A stretch of 64,000 nucleotides of DNA from Kiloniellales bacterium (GCA_030064845.1 JASJEC010000012.1:21372-85371), one strand, 5' to 3'; counted from the first letter of the stretch, positions 46,729-55,142 are shown. The notes: a model not told the origin generated them from the letters alone. Program-made: numbers and translations.

Positions 46729-47580
46729 TCAGGTTCGCTCGCCGCCCTGGAGCGGCGAGAAGATGACCGGCAGAACGCGGGTCCGGCTCAAGCTGCCGTC
46801 GAACCGCTTGCGCACCACGGTCAGGTACTGGCCCTCGCCACCGTTGCTGAGCGGGACGACCATCCGGCCGCCCGGCTTCAACTGATTGACCAGGGGCACC
46901 GGCAGGTGGTCCACGGCTTCCTTGATGATGATCGCGTCGAACGGCCCCTTGGCCTCCCAGCCGTAGTAGCCGTCGCCGTGGCGGGTGTGGGCGTTCGCCA
47001 CCTTCAAGGCGCTGAGGTTGTCCGCGGCCTGCCGGGCCAGGGGCTCGACGACCTCCACGCTGTAGACCCGTGCCACCAGCTTCGACAAGACGGCCGCGTG
47101 ATAGCCGGCGCCGGTGCCGGTCTCGTAGACCACGTCGCCGCGCTTCAGTTCCGCCAGGTGGGTCATCAGGGCGACAAGATAGGGCGACGCCAGGTTCTGA
47201 TCGTGGCCCAGAGGCAAGGGATGGCTGTTGTAGGCCAGGCCGCGCAACGGTGCCGGAACGAAGAGATGACGGGGCACGCTGCGCATGGCATCGAGCACCC
47301 GACTGTCGAGTTCCGAGATACCGATGTTGCTGCCGGTGATTCGCGCCACCAACTCGACCCGGCGGACCATCTCCTCCCGCAGCTTCGGGTAATCGGGGGC
47401 CTCCGCGCCGGCCGGCGGCGCGGCGAGAAGCAGGATCAGACCGGCGGCCAGGCGCGCAAGCAACGCGCGCGGGCCGGGCGAGGCCCCGGGCCCCAGCGCT
47501 GCCCCGAGCGCCGGACCGGACGCGGCCGGGCCACTAGAGCAGATCCGGGTTTGGCTGGATCGCCGCAGGCGATCCATCGA
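46729..47580 (-). CDS. pcm: Pcm-like protein-L-isoaspartate methyltransferase, start uncertain
   Basis: The conserved domain spans YPKLREEMVRRVELV to the end: RSVPRHLFVP, YNSHPLPLGHDQNLASPYLVALM, the SAM site VVYETGTGAGYHAAVL and VDHLPVPLVNQLKPGGRMVVP. Upstream is a signal-like stretch RALLARLAAGLILLLAAPPAGA, so the enzyme may be periplasmic. The only ATG before it, 47580, lies inside the repeat at 47534-47675; TTG near 47465 would begin directly at LLARLAAGL. So the N-terminus may have been created by the repeat. Confidence 0.82.
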   Translation of the reverse strand, partial: SMDRLRRSSQTRICSSGPAASGPALGAALGPGASPGPRALLARLAAGLILLLAAPPAGAEAPDYPKLREEMVRRVELVARITGSNIGISELDSRVLDAMRSVPRHLFVPAPLRGLAYNSHPLPLGHDQNLASPYLVALMTHLAELKRGDVVYETGTGAGYHAAVLSKLVARVYSVEVVEPLARQAADNLSALKVANAHTRHGDGYYGWEAKGPFDAIIIKEAVDHLPVPLVNQLKPGGRMVVPLSNGGEGQYLTVVRKRFDGSLSRTRVLPVIFSPLQGGERT

Positions 47581-47675
47581 AGCCGGTGAATCTGCTTTAT
47601 CAAGTTGATATCGGGCGGATTCACATGTTTTGCCGGAACCGCGAAGCGTTTCCGGCAAAACATGATCCGCTCTAG
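47534..47675. repeat. CTAG-ended palindromic repeat, full-length copy (R1)
   Basis: 142 bp from CTAGAGC to GCTCTAG. Left part resembles R2 (50290-50378, ~75% over 88 bp); right part forms a large hairpin with CATGTTTTGCCGG pairing CCGGCAAAACATG around GAACCGC/GCGTTTC. It supplies the TAG stop of the bactofilin gene at 47672 and covers the possible pcm start. Confidence 0.75.
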
Positions 47676-48193
47676 GTCGGTGACACCTTGCCGGGGCTTC
47701 CGGCGCCCTGGCCCGCCGCCGCAGCCATCTTGGGCACATTCGTCGCTTCTCCCGTCTTCGGCTTTGTTTCCATCTTGCTGGTCATGGCGCCGCTCTGGGG
47801 TTTGTCTTCGCCCAGTTGCCGCACCTGGCCCTCGAAGACCGCACCCGACTCGATGGCGAGGTTCCGCGAGGCCAGTTCACCCTTGATCCTTGCCGTTGCC
47901 GACACCGTGATCGACTCCGCCCTGATCCGCCCCGTCAACGAACCCTGAACGCGGACGACCTCGGCCTCGACGTCCCCGGTCACCGTGCCGCCTGGGTTGA
48001 TCGTCACGCCCCGGCTCTTGACGTCGCCCTTGACGCTGCCGTCGATCTCGAGGTCGCCGCTGCCCAGGACATCGCCGACCACCTGCATGTCCCCACTGAT
48101 CCGCGATACCGCGGCGCTCGAGGTGCTGCGGTTCAGGGTCGGAGCCGACGGCGCGGGCGCCGCCTTCGGTTTGTCGCCGCTCTTCGAAAACAT
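47672..48193 (-). CDS. Bactofilin (polymer-forming cytoskeletal protein)
   Basis: 173 residues. A central right-handed beta-helix of DUF583 repeats: GDMQVVGDVLGSGDLEIDGS, VKGDVKSRGVTINPGG, VEAEVVRVQGSLTGRI, ITVSATARIKGELASRNLAI. Disordered Pro/Ala N-terminus and Lys-rich C-terminus are typical. Bactofilins polymerise without nucleotides and scaffold cell-shape proteins. Second of a pair, 32 bp after the next gene; its stop codon falls in a repeat. Confidence 0.88.
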   Translation of the reverse strand: MFSKSGDKPKAAPAPSAPTLNRSTSSAAVSRISGDMQVVGDVLGSGDLEIDGSVKGDVKSRGVTINPGGTVTGDVEAEVVRVQGSLTGRIRAESITVSATARIKGELASRNLAIESGAVFEGQVRQLGEDKPQSGAMTSKMETKPKTGEATNVPKMAAAAGQGAGSPGKVSPT

Positions 48194-48225
48194 CTTGCCT
48201 GCCTCCTTCTCGAGTTTCTTGCGGT

Positions 48226-48627
48226 TCAGTCAAAGTCGGCGCGTGGGCGCCAGGGACGGCGCCCTTCCAGCAGTGCGCCCGGTTCGATTGCCAGATGATG
48301 ATGGATAATGCTGCCGACGACCACGGCCGTGCCCTCGATGCCGACTTCCGTGGCGCAGATCTGGCCGGTCACCTGGCCGCAGATCAAGGTGCGCTGCGCC
48401 GTGATGCCGCCCTCCACTTGACTGCCAGGCTCGACCACCACGGTATGCCCTCGAATGTCGCCCTTGACCCGGCCGAAGACCTGGAGCGTGCCCGGGGTAT
48501 CTATGTCGCCGACCACGAAGTCCTGGGCGCCGATGACCGAGAGGCCTCGGCCTTCTTCGACCGTCCGGCGCAGGGATTCGATCTGCGCCACCCAGTCGAG
48601 CTCCTGCTTCTCCGCCTTCGAGAACAT
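48226..48627 (-). CDS. Bactofilin-like protein with N-terminal helix
   Basis: 133 residues. Starts MFSKAEKQELDWVAQIESL, an amphipathic helix, then beta-helix repeats SVIGAQDFVVGDIDTPGTLQ, VFGRVKGDIRGHTVVVEPGS, AQRTLICGQVTGQICATEVG. Lacks the long disordered C-terminus of the neighbour. The two may co-polymerise. First gene of the pair. Confidence 0.85.
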   Translation of the reverse strand: MFSKAEKQELDWVAQIESLRRTVEEGRGLSVIGAQDFVVGDIDTPGTLQVFGRVKGDIRGHTVVVEPGSQVEGGITAQRTLICGQVTGQICATEVGIEGTAVVVGSIIHHHLAIEPGALLEGRRPWRPRADFD

Positions 48628-48892
48628 GCTAGCGCGCCCCGGGGGTCGTGTCGTGCGCGGGCCGGGCCGGGTCGGTCTCGACAGATACGAGGGGCCAGGT
48701 CATGGCGAGCTTTCGGCCTCCGAGAACGTGGCGAGCGCCCGACCGTTCGGCTTGGGCTGCTCAACGTCAAGGTTAATACACTGTAAAGATTTTGGCACTA
48801 GCGTCTGGAACCTGGAGTCCCTGTCGTCGGAGCCGAGGGGACTGTGCGCCCGCGATTCCACGCGGTCTCGCCACTGCAAGAGGAGCTCAGGC
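48628..48892. other. Intergenic region before the 77-residue gene
   Basis: 265 bp, no convincing gene. Contains AT-rich GGTTAATACACTGTAAAGATTTTGG near 48770-48795, unusually low in GC for this genome and a plausible promoter area for the gene at 48893 or, in reverse, for the bactofilins. Confidence 0.35.
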
Positions 48893-49126
48893 TTGAGTAT
48901 CTGGGGAAAGATCGTGACCCGGACCAGACGCGGCGGTCGGAACCGCGGCCAGACCGCCAGGGACGTCGCCCTGGCGGCGAGCTTTGTCCGTTCCCTGGAG
49001 ACCGACGACGCGGCCGCCAACGACGAACTGCGGCAGTTGGCGCTCGATCTGGAGCGCATCGCCGAGGACCTCGCACAGGTGCCTTCTCAGCGCCGCCGCG
49101 GAGATATCATTAACAGATTGAATTAA
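48893..49126 (+). CDS. Small protein of unknown function (TTG start)
   Basis: 77 residues from TTG 48893 (MSIWGKIVTRTRRGGRNRG), with GAGGAG at seven bases. The N-terminus is basic; the C-terminal half ARDVALAASFVRSLE...LRQLALDLERIAEDLAQVP is a predicted amphipathic helix pair. Not recognised. Could be a spurious frame; the Shine-Dalgarno and the good helical pattern argue for a gene. Confidence 0.42.
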   Translation: MSIWGKIVTRTRRGGRNRGQTARDVALAASFVRSLETDDAAANDELRQLALDLERIAEDLAQVPSQRRRGDIINRLN

Positions 49127-49218
49127 CAGAGTATTTCTTGTCTCCTTCCGCCCGCGCGCTAAAATAGCGCCCGACGCCCGGAGTAACGGGGCGCGTTGAC
49201 GGGGAACAGGGGGACGGC

Positions 49219-49695
49219 ATGCCAGGAAGGCTGACCGAAGACCGCATCAAGCGGACGGCCGCGGCGGCGGGAGCCGCCATGGCGAGCGACGTTGCATGGC
49301 AAGGCACGCAGGATACCGGAGGCGGCGACCGCCTCAGAGCAGAGAGCGCGCTCGAGGCCTGCCTCAGCCGGGTCGACCCGAGCGTGGCACGATCCTTCGA
49401 CGCGGACCAGCTGCGCGCGCTCGAGGTCATGCTCGATCTCAGGCGGATCCGGCGGCATGCGATCGACTTTCGCCGAAGCTTCTCGCTGGGCGGCGCCCGC
49501 TACTACGCGGCGCTCTTCATGGGCCGGGAGCACAGGAACCTGATCCGAAGGGCAGAGCCGGGAAAGCGGAGAGCGAAGACCGGGGGATGGATACCCTGGG
49601 CCCTGGTGATGTTGCTTGGCGCGCTCTACCTGGTCGACCACGCCGAGACCCTCGGGCGGGCCGGAACCGAGCTGCTGGGCTTTCTGCAGATCTGA
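49219..49695 (+). CDS. Hypothetical protein with C-terminal membrane anchor
   Basis: 158 residues, not recognised. Residues 1-125 are soluble and Arg/Ala-rich with helices LRALEVMLDLRRIRRHAIDF and GARYYAALFMGREHRNLIRR; a single membrane segment WIPWALVMLLGALYLVDH lies near 124-141. It precedes mmcB by 99 bp on the same strand. Confidence 0.6.
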   Translation: MPGRLTEDRIKRTAAAAGAAMASDVAWQGTQDTGGGDRLRAESALEACLSRVDPSVARSFDADQLRALEVMLDLRRIRRHAIDFRRSFSLGGARYYAALFMGREHRNLIRRAEPGKRRAKTGGWIPWALVMLLGALYLVDHAETLGRAGTELLGFLQI

Positions 49696-49794
49696 GGACC
49701 GCGCGCCGGCTGCCGGCACTTCGATCTCGGGATACCCGCGGGGCCGCGAATCATCCTATGATTTTCGCTCGGGAACCCGCGTGTCGAGACCGAG

Positions 49795-50259
49795 ATGACT
49801 ACAGGGCAACAAGGCGAGCCGCGCGAGACCACCTTGACCGGGCGAAGCACCGCGCTCGCCTTGGCGCGCGGTGTCGCGCGTACCCTATCCGATCTCGGCG
49901 TAGTGACCCTGACCGAGTTCACCCTGGGTTCTGGGCGCCGGGTGGACCTGATCGGCTTCGATCGGGCCGGCCGGACGACCATCGTCGAGATCAAGACCAG
50001 CGTTGAGGACTTCCGCGGCGACAGGAAGTGGCCGGAATACCTGGCCTACTGCGACCGCTTCTACTTCGCGGTGCCCACAGGGTTTCCACGGGAGGTACTG
50101 CCCGGCGATTGTGGCCTCATGGTCGCCGACGGCTACGAGGCGGCGATCCTGCGCGAGGCGCCCGAGCGCAGACTCAACGCGGCGCGGCGCAAGGCACTCA
50201 GCCTCAGTTTCGGCCTGGTCGCCGCAGAACGCCTGAGCCGGCATCTCGATCCGCGTTAG
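49795..50259 (+). CDS. mmcB: MmcB-family DNA repair protein
   Basis: 154 residues of a restriction-endonuclease-like (PD-(D/E)XK) family: FTLGSGRRVDLIGFDRAGRTTIVEIKTS supplies the catalytic D...EIK, followed by DFRGDRKWPEYLAYCDRFYFAV. In Caulobacter the homologue is SOS/damage-related and specific to alphaproteobacteria. Followed by the repeat copy R2. Confidence 0.88.
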   Translation: MTTGQQGEPRETTLTGRSTALALARGVARTLSDLGVVTLTEFTLGSGRRVDLIGFDRAGRTTIVEIKTSVEDFRGDRKWPEYLAYCDRFYFAVPTGFPREVLPGDCGLMVADGYEAAILREAPERRLNAARRKALSLSFGLVAAERLSRHLDPR

Positions 50260-50289
50260 GGCCGGCACCCGGTGCGTGCGAAGCTGGCC

Positions 50290-50378
50290 GGATCCGCTCG
50301 ACATCAATTTGTTAAGGCGGATTCACCGGGTTTGGTGGATCGCCTCTGGCAATTCCGTCAAACCCGGATCTGCTCTAG
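50290..50378. repeat. CTAG-ended palindromic repeat copy (R2)
   Basis: Inverted relative to the left part of R1; ends in GATCTGCTCTAG. Shares CAGATCCGGGTTTG, GGCGATCCA and CGGTGAATC blocks with R1 in the same order. Confidence 0.7.
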
Positions 50379-50472
50379 AGGTCTTGAAGGCCGTGACGTT
50401 TTATCGGAACCTGCGTCGTGTGAGCCCGCCTGCCGCAATGCCGAAAGCCGGTGTTCGGCCGACACCGCGGAG

Positions 50473-50733
50473 ATGACGGACATGCGATACGCCTTGCTCA
50501 TCGTCGCCCTCACCGTTGCCGCGTCGATTGCCACCTTCGTGCGCTATCAGAGCCTCCACCCCTGCGACTGGATGGAACAGGATTTGGCCAACCAGTGGGA
50601 AGTGCCGCGGCTTATCGCGCGGACCAAGATCCGGGCCGAGTTCCTGCTCGACGGCGTGGCCGAGCCCGGCGTCTATCAGTGCCTGGTGAGCTGGTGGGAG
50701 CTGCGCGCCGAAACGGCGTCCCGAGACACCTGA
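50473..50733 (+). CDS. Small membrane-anchored or exported protein
   Basis: 86 residues from ATG 50473 (MTDMRYALLIVALTVAASIA), one N-terminal hydrophobic segment that may be a signal anchor. The rest has HPCDWMEQDLANQWEVPRL and VAEPGVYQCLVSWWELRAE; two Cys, many Trp. Not recognised. A MITE begins 4 bp after the stop. Confidence 0.55.
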   Translation: MTDMRYALLIVALTVAASIATFVRYQSLHPCDWMEQDLANQWEVPRLIARTKIRAEFLLDGVAEPGVYQCLVSWWELRAETASRDT

Positions 50734-50736
50734 GCG

Positions 50737-51023
50737 CTAGGGCCTGTTGACACTCACGTCGCGCTCCTGGTCCGAGTGAAATCGGCCTGCTGTTAGGCGC
50801 GAGGAGGAAGGACATGCCGAGCATATTCGACCCCAGTCTCAGTCTCTGGGAGCAACGCGGCAGCGGGCCGATTTCGCCGGATCCCTTCGGGACGGGGCGC
50901 GTTTGCGCCGGGGCGGCGTCGCGGAAGGTCTTGTGGGGCCCCACCCCACGGCGCCTCCCGCTCCTGGCCCCGGCGCAAATTCGCTCCCGCCAGGAGCGCG
51001 CCGTGAGTGTCAACAGGCCCTAG
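50737..51023. mobile_element. 287-bp MITE with 34-bp terminal inverted repeats
   Basis: Ends begin CTAGGGCCTGTTGACACTCA; the two 34-bp ends (50737-50770 and 50990-51023) match with one mismatch. CTAG at both edges may be the duplicated target or part of the repeats. Interior has no credible transposase; a short frame at 50814-51023 lies entirely inside. The right edge abuts the CTAG of repeat R3, so it appears to have inserted at that site. Confidence 0.8.
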
Positions 51024-51085
51024 AGCGGATCATGTTTAGATGGAACCACTTCGTGGTTGCCAACTAAATATGTGAAGCCGCTCTA
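51020..51085. repeat. CTAG-ended palindromic repeat copy (R3)
   Basis: 66-bp hairpin: AGAGCGG pairs with CCGCTCT, CATGTTTAG roughly with CTAAATATG, and AACCAC-TTC-GTGGTT at the tip. Fills the spacer before the phosphoesterase stop. Confidence 0.65.
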
Positions 51086-51110
51086 CATCCTAAGTTTAGC
51101 GCGGACTGTT

Positions 51111-51848
51111 TCAGACCTGGAGGACGGCCCGGCGGTCCTCTTCGAGCGCGAGCGCGGTCAAGGCGCCGCCGTAGCAGGCGCCCGTGTCGACGCCGATGCG
51201 GTTGTGCCTTAGAACCGGGGCGCCGGTCGGGGTATGGCCGTGCACCACGACCTTGCCGTGGTCGGCCTCGCTGCTCAGGAAGGGCTCGCGGATCCAGAGC
51301 AGGTCCTGCGGCTGCTGTTCGTCGAGCGGCACGCCCGGCCGGATGCCCGCGTGCGCGAAGAAGTAGTCGCCCTCCGAATGGCTGTAGCTGAGCCTCTCGA
51401 AGAAGCTCCGGTGCGCCGCAGGAATCTCCGCCGTGAGCTGCTCTTGGAGCCGGCCCCACCGGAGATCGATGCCGTAGCTGAGGCAGGTTTCCTGGCCGCC
51501 GTTCATCAGCCACGGCCGGATCGCCGACTCGTCCTCCAGGGAGCGGAGCAGAAACTCCTCGTGGTTGCCGATCAGGTAGACCGCGGCGAAACCGGGTGGC
51601 GGCCCTTCGATCAGGAGATCGATCACGCCGCGTGAATCCGAGCCCCGGTCGATGTAGTCGCCGAGATAGACGACCAGCCGGCGTGTCGCTCTCGACGCGT
51701 CGGCGTCGGCGAGAATCTTTTGGTGCAGGGCGCGCAGGAGATCCGATCGGCCGTGGATATCGCCGATGGCGTAGATCCTGGACCCGTCGGGTGTTCGGGC
51801 CGCGCGCCGCGCGCCGCTCCGCGGCTGGGATGCGGCCGTAACCGTCAT
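51111..51848 (-). CDS. PPP-family metallophosphoesterase
   Basis: 245 residues. Metal and catalytic motifs in order: YAIGDIHGRSDLL, VYLGDYIDRGSDSRG, LIGNHEEFLL, VVHGHTPTG, IGVDTGACYGG. These define bacterial PPP phosphatases such as PrpA/PrpB and ApaH-like diadenosine tetraphosphatases. Cytoplasmic, single gene, divergent from the EAL-like gene. Confidence 0.9.
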   Translation of the reverse strand: MTVTAASQPRSGARRAARTPDGSRIYAIGDIHGRSDLLRALHQKILADADASRATRRLVVYLGDYIDRGSDSRGVIDLLIEGPPPGFAAVYLIGNHEEFLLRSLEDESAIRPWLMNGGQETCLSYGIDLRWGRLQEQLTAEIPAAHRSFFERLSYSHSEGDYFFAHAGIRPGVPLDEQQPQDLLWIREPFLSSEADHGKVVVHGHTPTGAPVLRHNRIGVDTGACYGGALTALALEEDRRAVLQV

Positions 51849-51978
51849 GGGAACCGCAGGATGTGACGCAACACGATGGAAATCAATCCCTTCATAGACA
51901 CTTAACCCTTGAGCAAGACAAACAAACTAGCATTAAAGGACCAATTGATGCCCGGCAGCGTTTCCCAGAACGTTAACA

Positions 51979-53211
51979 ATGCTTTCCCAGTTCGCGAACG
52001 TACCGTCTTCTGAGGAAGAAGTCCTTCTCGATTACGCGGAACGCCTCGCGCGCTTCCGCGAAGGGCGCCGCGCTGTCTACATCCACATTTCCCGGCTCCA
52101 GAAGCACAATCGCCAGACACACCATCTCAGGGTCGCCGCCACGACCTTCGAGGCCCTGATCAAGACCTTTAACGGCGCCCTGTTCCGCATCTACAACGGA
52201 GACCTCGTGGTGGTGCTCCAGGGCGCAAAGGTCTCGGAGATCGACGACTGCATACTGCGCCTGCGCTACCTCTTCAGCGACGACCCGCTGCTGGCCGGTC
52301 ACGAGAGCGCCGGCGCCGAGTTCTGCACCTGGTTCGACATCGAACGCGACTACCCGAGCTTTCTGTCGATGGCGAGCAAGGCCGTCGAGGGCCGCAAGGG
52401 GCACGAAGAGTCGCTCAAGTCCGGTGAGGGCGCGCCCAAGCCGCCCGAAGAGCCGAAAAAGGCGCTCGTGCCGCTCGATCCCAAGAGCCTCGCGCTGGTC
52501 ATCGAAGCGATCGATCAGGCCGACCTCTCGACCAAGATGCGGCGCCAGCCGGTCTGCGCGCTGGCAAGGAATGCGCCGCCAAAGGTCCTTTATCACGAGG
52601 TCTTCGTTTCGATCGACGACCTGCGGACGACCCTCCTGCCCAGCTGCGATCTGACCGCGAGCCGATGGCTGTTCAACGAGCTGACGCTCTACATTGACCG
52701 CTGCGTCCTCCGGGCCCTGGCCAAGAACGACGACGCGACGCTCTCGAACCTGATCAGCGTCAACCTCAACATCAAGACCCTGACCCAACCGGAATTTCTC
52801 GACTTCGACTCCCAGCTCGGCGACTCCCGCCGCCAATCCCTGATCATCGAACTTCAGCTCTTCGACGTGATGGCGGACTTCGAGAGCTTCCTCTTCGCGC
52901 GTGAGCTCTTGAAGGGGCGCGGCTACAAGCTCTGCCTGGAAGGGGTGACCCGCCTGACCCTGCCCTACATCGACCGCGAGAGCATGGGCTTCGATCTGGT
53001 CAAGCTGAAATGGGAAGACAGCATGATCAGCGAGGAAGAAAGTCATCGGCTGGCGAAGCTGCGGGAGGCGGTCAAGCGTCAATCGCCCGAGCGCATGATC
53101 ATGAACCGCTGCGACAACGAGGCGGCGATCGAGTTCGGCCGCGCCCTCAATATTCACGCCTTCCAGGGCTTCATGGTCGACCAGCTGCTGGCCGGGCCGG
53201 CCGCTGCCTGA
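51979..53211 (+). CDS. Degenerate GGDEF/EAL-like regulatory protein
   Basis: 410 residues. N-terminal ~130 residues resemble a ruined GGDEF fold (FRIYNGDLVVVLQG where GGDEF would be). After a charged Pro-Lys linker (~135-160) the C-terminal 240 residues follow the EAL plan: YHEVFVSIDDL in place of the EAL strand, LNIKTLTQPEFLDFD, MGFDLVKLKW and ending IHAFQGFMVDQLL, like the EAL tail (LQGYLFSRP). Catalytic Glu/Asp residues are missing, so it probably binds, or has lost, c-di-GMP. No good Shine-Dalgarno precedes ATG 51979. Confidence 0.65.
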   Translation: MLSQFANVPSSEEEVLLDYAERLARFREGRRAVYIHISRLQKHNRQTHHLRVAATTFEALIKTFNGALFRIYNGDLVVVLQGAKVSEIDDCILRLRYLFSDDPLLAGHESAGAEFCTWFDIERDYPSFLSMASKAVEGRKGHEESLKSGEGAPKPPEEPKKALVPLDPKSLALVIEAIDQADLSTKMRRQPVCALARNAPPKVLYHEVFVSIDDLRTTLLPSCDLTASRWLFNELTLYIDRCVLRALAKNDDATLSNLISVNLNIKTLTQPEFLDFDSQLGDSRRQSLIIELQLFDVMADFESFLFARELLKGRGYKLCLEGVTRLTLPYIDRESMGFDLVKLKWEDSMISEEESHRLAKLREAVKRQSPERMIMNRCDNEAAIEFGRALNIHAFQGFMVDQLLAGPAAA

Positions 53212-53238
53212 GCCCTCCGGCTAGGGCGCGCTTCGGCT

Positions 53239-54273
53239 TCAGCTCGGGCCGGACGGCCCGCTCACGCCGGCCTCCGCGAAGGTCGCCATGCCGTTGTGGC
53301 AGGCGACCGCGGCCTTCAGGATCAGGATGGCCAGAGTCGCGCCGGTGGCCTCGCCCAGCCGCATGTCGAGGTCCAGGATGGCGCGCTTGCCAATCTTCTC
53401 GACCAGGCCCCGGTGTCCCGGTTCGGCCGACAGGTGGGCGACCTGGCAGTGGTCCAGGGCGTGGCCGGCCGCGGCGTGCAGCACGGCCGCGGCCGCGGTC
53501 GCGGCGAAGCCATCGATCAGGACCGGGATCCCGGCCATGCGCGCGGCGATAATCGCCCCGCTGATCGCGGCGATCTCCCGGCCGCCCAGGCAGCGGAGCA
53601 CCTCGAAGGGCTGATCGGCGCCGGCGGCGTGCAGGGCGACCGCCTGCTCGACCGTGGCGATCTTTCTCTGCAGCCGCGCATCGTCGATCCCCGTGCCGCG
53701 CCCGACCCAATCTGCGGCCGCGCCGCCGTAGAGCGCGTGACAGATCGCCGCCGCGCTGGTCGTGTTGGCAATGCCCATCTCGCCGACCGCGAGGATGTCG
53801 AGGCCCGGTTCGACCGCCATCATGCCGTAGCACATGGCCGTGACGCAGTCTTCCTCGCTCATCGCCGGCTCCGCCGCGAAGTCGCGCGTCGGCTCGTGGA
53901 GCGCCATCTCGTAGACCCGCAGGTCGCCGTCGACCAGGGCGCAGAGCTGGTTGACCGCGGCGCCGCCGTCGATGAAGTTCTTGACCATCTGTTCGGTCAC
54001 CGCGGCTGGATAGGCCGAGACGCCGCGGTCCGCCACCCCGTGGTTCCCGGCGAAGACCGCCGTATGCGGGCGCTCGACCCGAGGCTCGACCCGCCGCTGC
54101 CAGGCCGCCAGCCAGATCACCAGGGTCTCCAGCCGGCCGAGCGAGCCCGGCGGCTTGGTCAGCTCCGCCTGGCGCGCCTCGACCGCTGCCTCGGCCGTCT
54201 CGTCGCGCTCGGGCAGGCGGCCCAGCAGGTCGCGAATCTCGTCGAAGTTCGCCGCAAGCTTCTGATCGGTCAT
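53239..54273 (-). CDS. cobT: CobT, nicotinate-nucleotide:DMB phosphoribosyltransferase
   Basis: 344 residues from ATG 54273 (MTDQKLAANFDEIRDLLG). Makes alpha-ribazole phosphate for the lower ligand of cobalamin. Motifs LTKPPGSLGRLE, FAGNHGVADRGVSAYP, MGIANTTSAAA, and MRLGEATGATLA...MATFAEAGVSG with the catalytic glutamate. Divergent from cobS; the 107-bp spacer is too short for a cobalamin riboswitch. Confidence 0.95.
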   Translation of the reverse strand: MTDQKLAANFDEIRDLLGRLPERDETAEAAVEARQAELTKPPGSLGRLETLVIWLAAWQRRVEPRVERPHTAVFAGNHGVADRGVSAYPAAVTEQMVKNFIDGGAAVNQLCALVDGDLRVYEMALHEPTRDFAAEPAMSEEDCVTAMCYGMMAVEPGLDILAVGEMGIANTTSAAAICHALYGGAAADWVGRGTGIDDARLQRKIATVEQAVALHAAGADQPFEVLRCLGGREIAAISGAIIAARMAGIPVLIDGFAATAAAAVLHAAAGHALDHCQVAHLSAEPGHRGLVEKIGKRAILDLDMRLGEATGATLAILILKAAVACHNGMATFAEAGVSGPSGPS

Positions 54274-54305
54274 GGCTTTTTCCCGCCCCTCGGGTTCTTG
54301 TTCTC

Positions 54306-54333
54306 TTGCGCCTCGGGGCAACTGTCCTATAAC
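54306..54333 (+). promoter_or_regulatory. Possible cobS-cobC promoter
   Basis: TTGCGC, 16-bp spacer, TATAAC, 48 bp before the cobS ATG. Confidence 0.35.
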
Positions 54334-54380
54334 CCTGGGCCGGTGGCCAGCCCCATTCACTCCCTAGCGTAACGCTCGTC

Positions 54381-55142
54381 ATGGCAAGCCCCTGGTTCGA
54401 CGACGCCATTCGGGACCTCAAGGTCGCGACCGTTTTTCTGACCCGGCTCCCGGTCAGGGTGACGGGAGATCTGCAACCGACGGCGATCGGCCGCGCAATG
54501 CGCCTGGCGCCCCTGGTCGGCCTGCTGGTCGGTCTCGCGGGCGGCCTCGCTTACGGTCTCGCCCTGGATTTCGGTCTGCCTCCTCTGGTGGCCGGACTGC
54601 TCGCGGTCGCCGTCACCATGCTGGCGACCGGCGCCTTGCACGAGGACGGTCTGGCCGACGTCGCCGACGGCTTCGGCGGCGGGCGGGACGCCGAAGCCAA
54701 GCGCGCGATCATGCGCGACTCCCGGCTCGGCACCTTCGGCGCGGCCAGCCTCTTCCTCTCGATCCTGCTGCGGGCGGCTGCGCTCGCCGCCGCCGGCGGG
54801 TCGGGGTTGGCGGCGTTGGTCGCTGCCCACGCCGTTTCCCGCGCGCTCTTGGCGCCGGTCATGGCCTTCACGCCGACGGCCTCGACCGAGGGTCTGGCGG
54901 CGGACGCTGGCGATCCCTCGCCGCGCGACGCCGGTATCGCGCTCGCGCTCGGCGGGCTCCTCGCGCTCCTCGCCCTCGGCCTGTCCGACGCGTTGCTCGC
55001 GCTGCTGCTCGCAGCGGCCGCCGCGGGCGCGATAGTCTGGCTGGCGCGGCGCATGATCGGCGGCTATACGGGGGATGTCTTGGGAGCGGTGCAGCAGATG
55101 GCGGAGATCACGGTGCTTCTCGTCGTGGCGGGGTCGCTGTGA
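54381..55142 (+). CDS. cobS: CobS, cobalamin synthase
   Basis: 253 residues, membrane protein joining adenosylcobinamide-GDP with alpha-ribazole. Motifs VATVFLTRLPV near the start, and LATGALHEDGLADVADGFGGG, the Mg-binding signature, near 80-100. About six membrane segments. Overlaps the phosphatase gene by GTGA. Confidence 0.94.
   Translation: MASPWFDDAIRDLKVATVFLTRLPVRVTGDLQPTAIGRAMRLAPLVGLLVGLAGGLAYGLALDFGLPPLVAGLLAVAVTMLATGALHEDGLADVADGFGGGRDAEAKRAIMRDSRLGTFGAASLFLSILLRAAALAAAGGSGLAALVAAHAVSRALLAPVMAFTPTASTEGLAADAGDPSPRDAGIALALGGLLALLALGLSDALLALLLAAAAAGAIVWLARRMIGGYTGDVLGAVQQMAEITVLLVVAGSL

Noticed and set aside
50814..51023. 69-residue frame inside the MITE
   Set aside because: No motif and it ends within the terminal repeat; probably chance.
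54274..54380. Cobalamin riboswitch between cobT and cobS
   Set aside because: Only 107 bp, no B12 box could be recognised.
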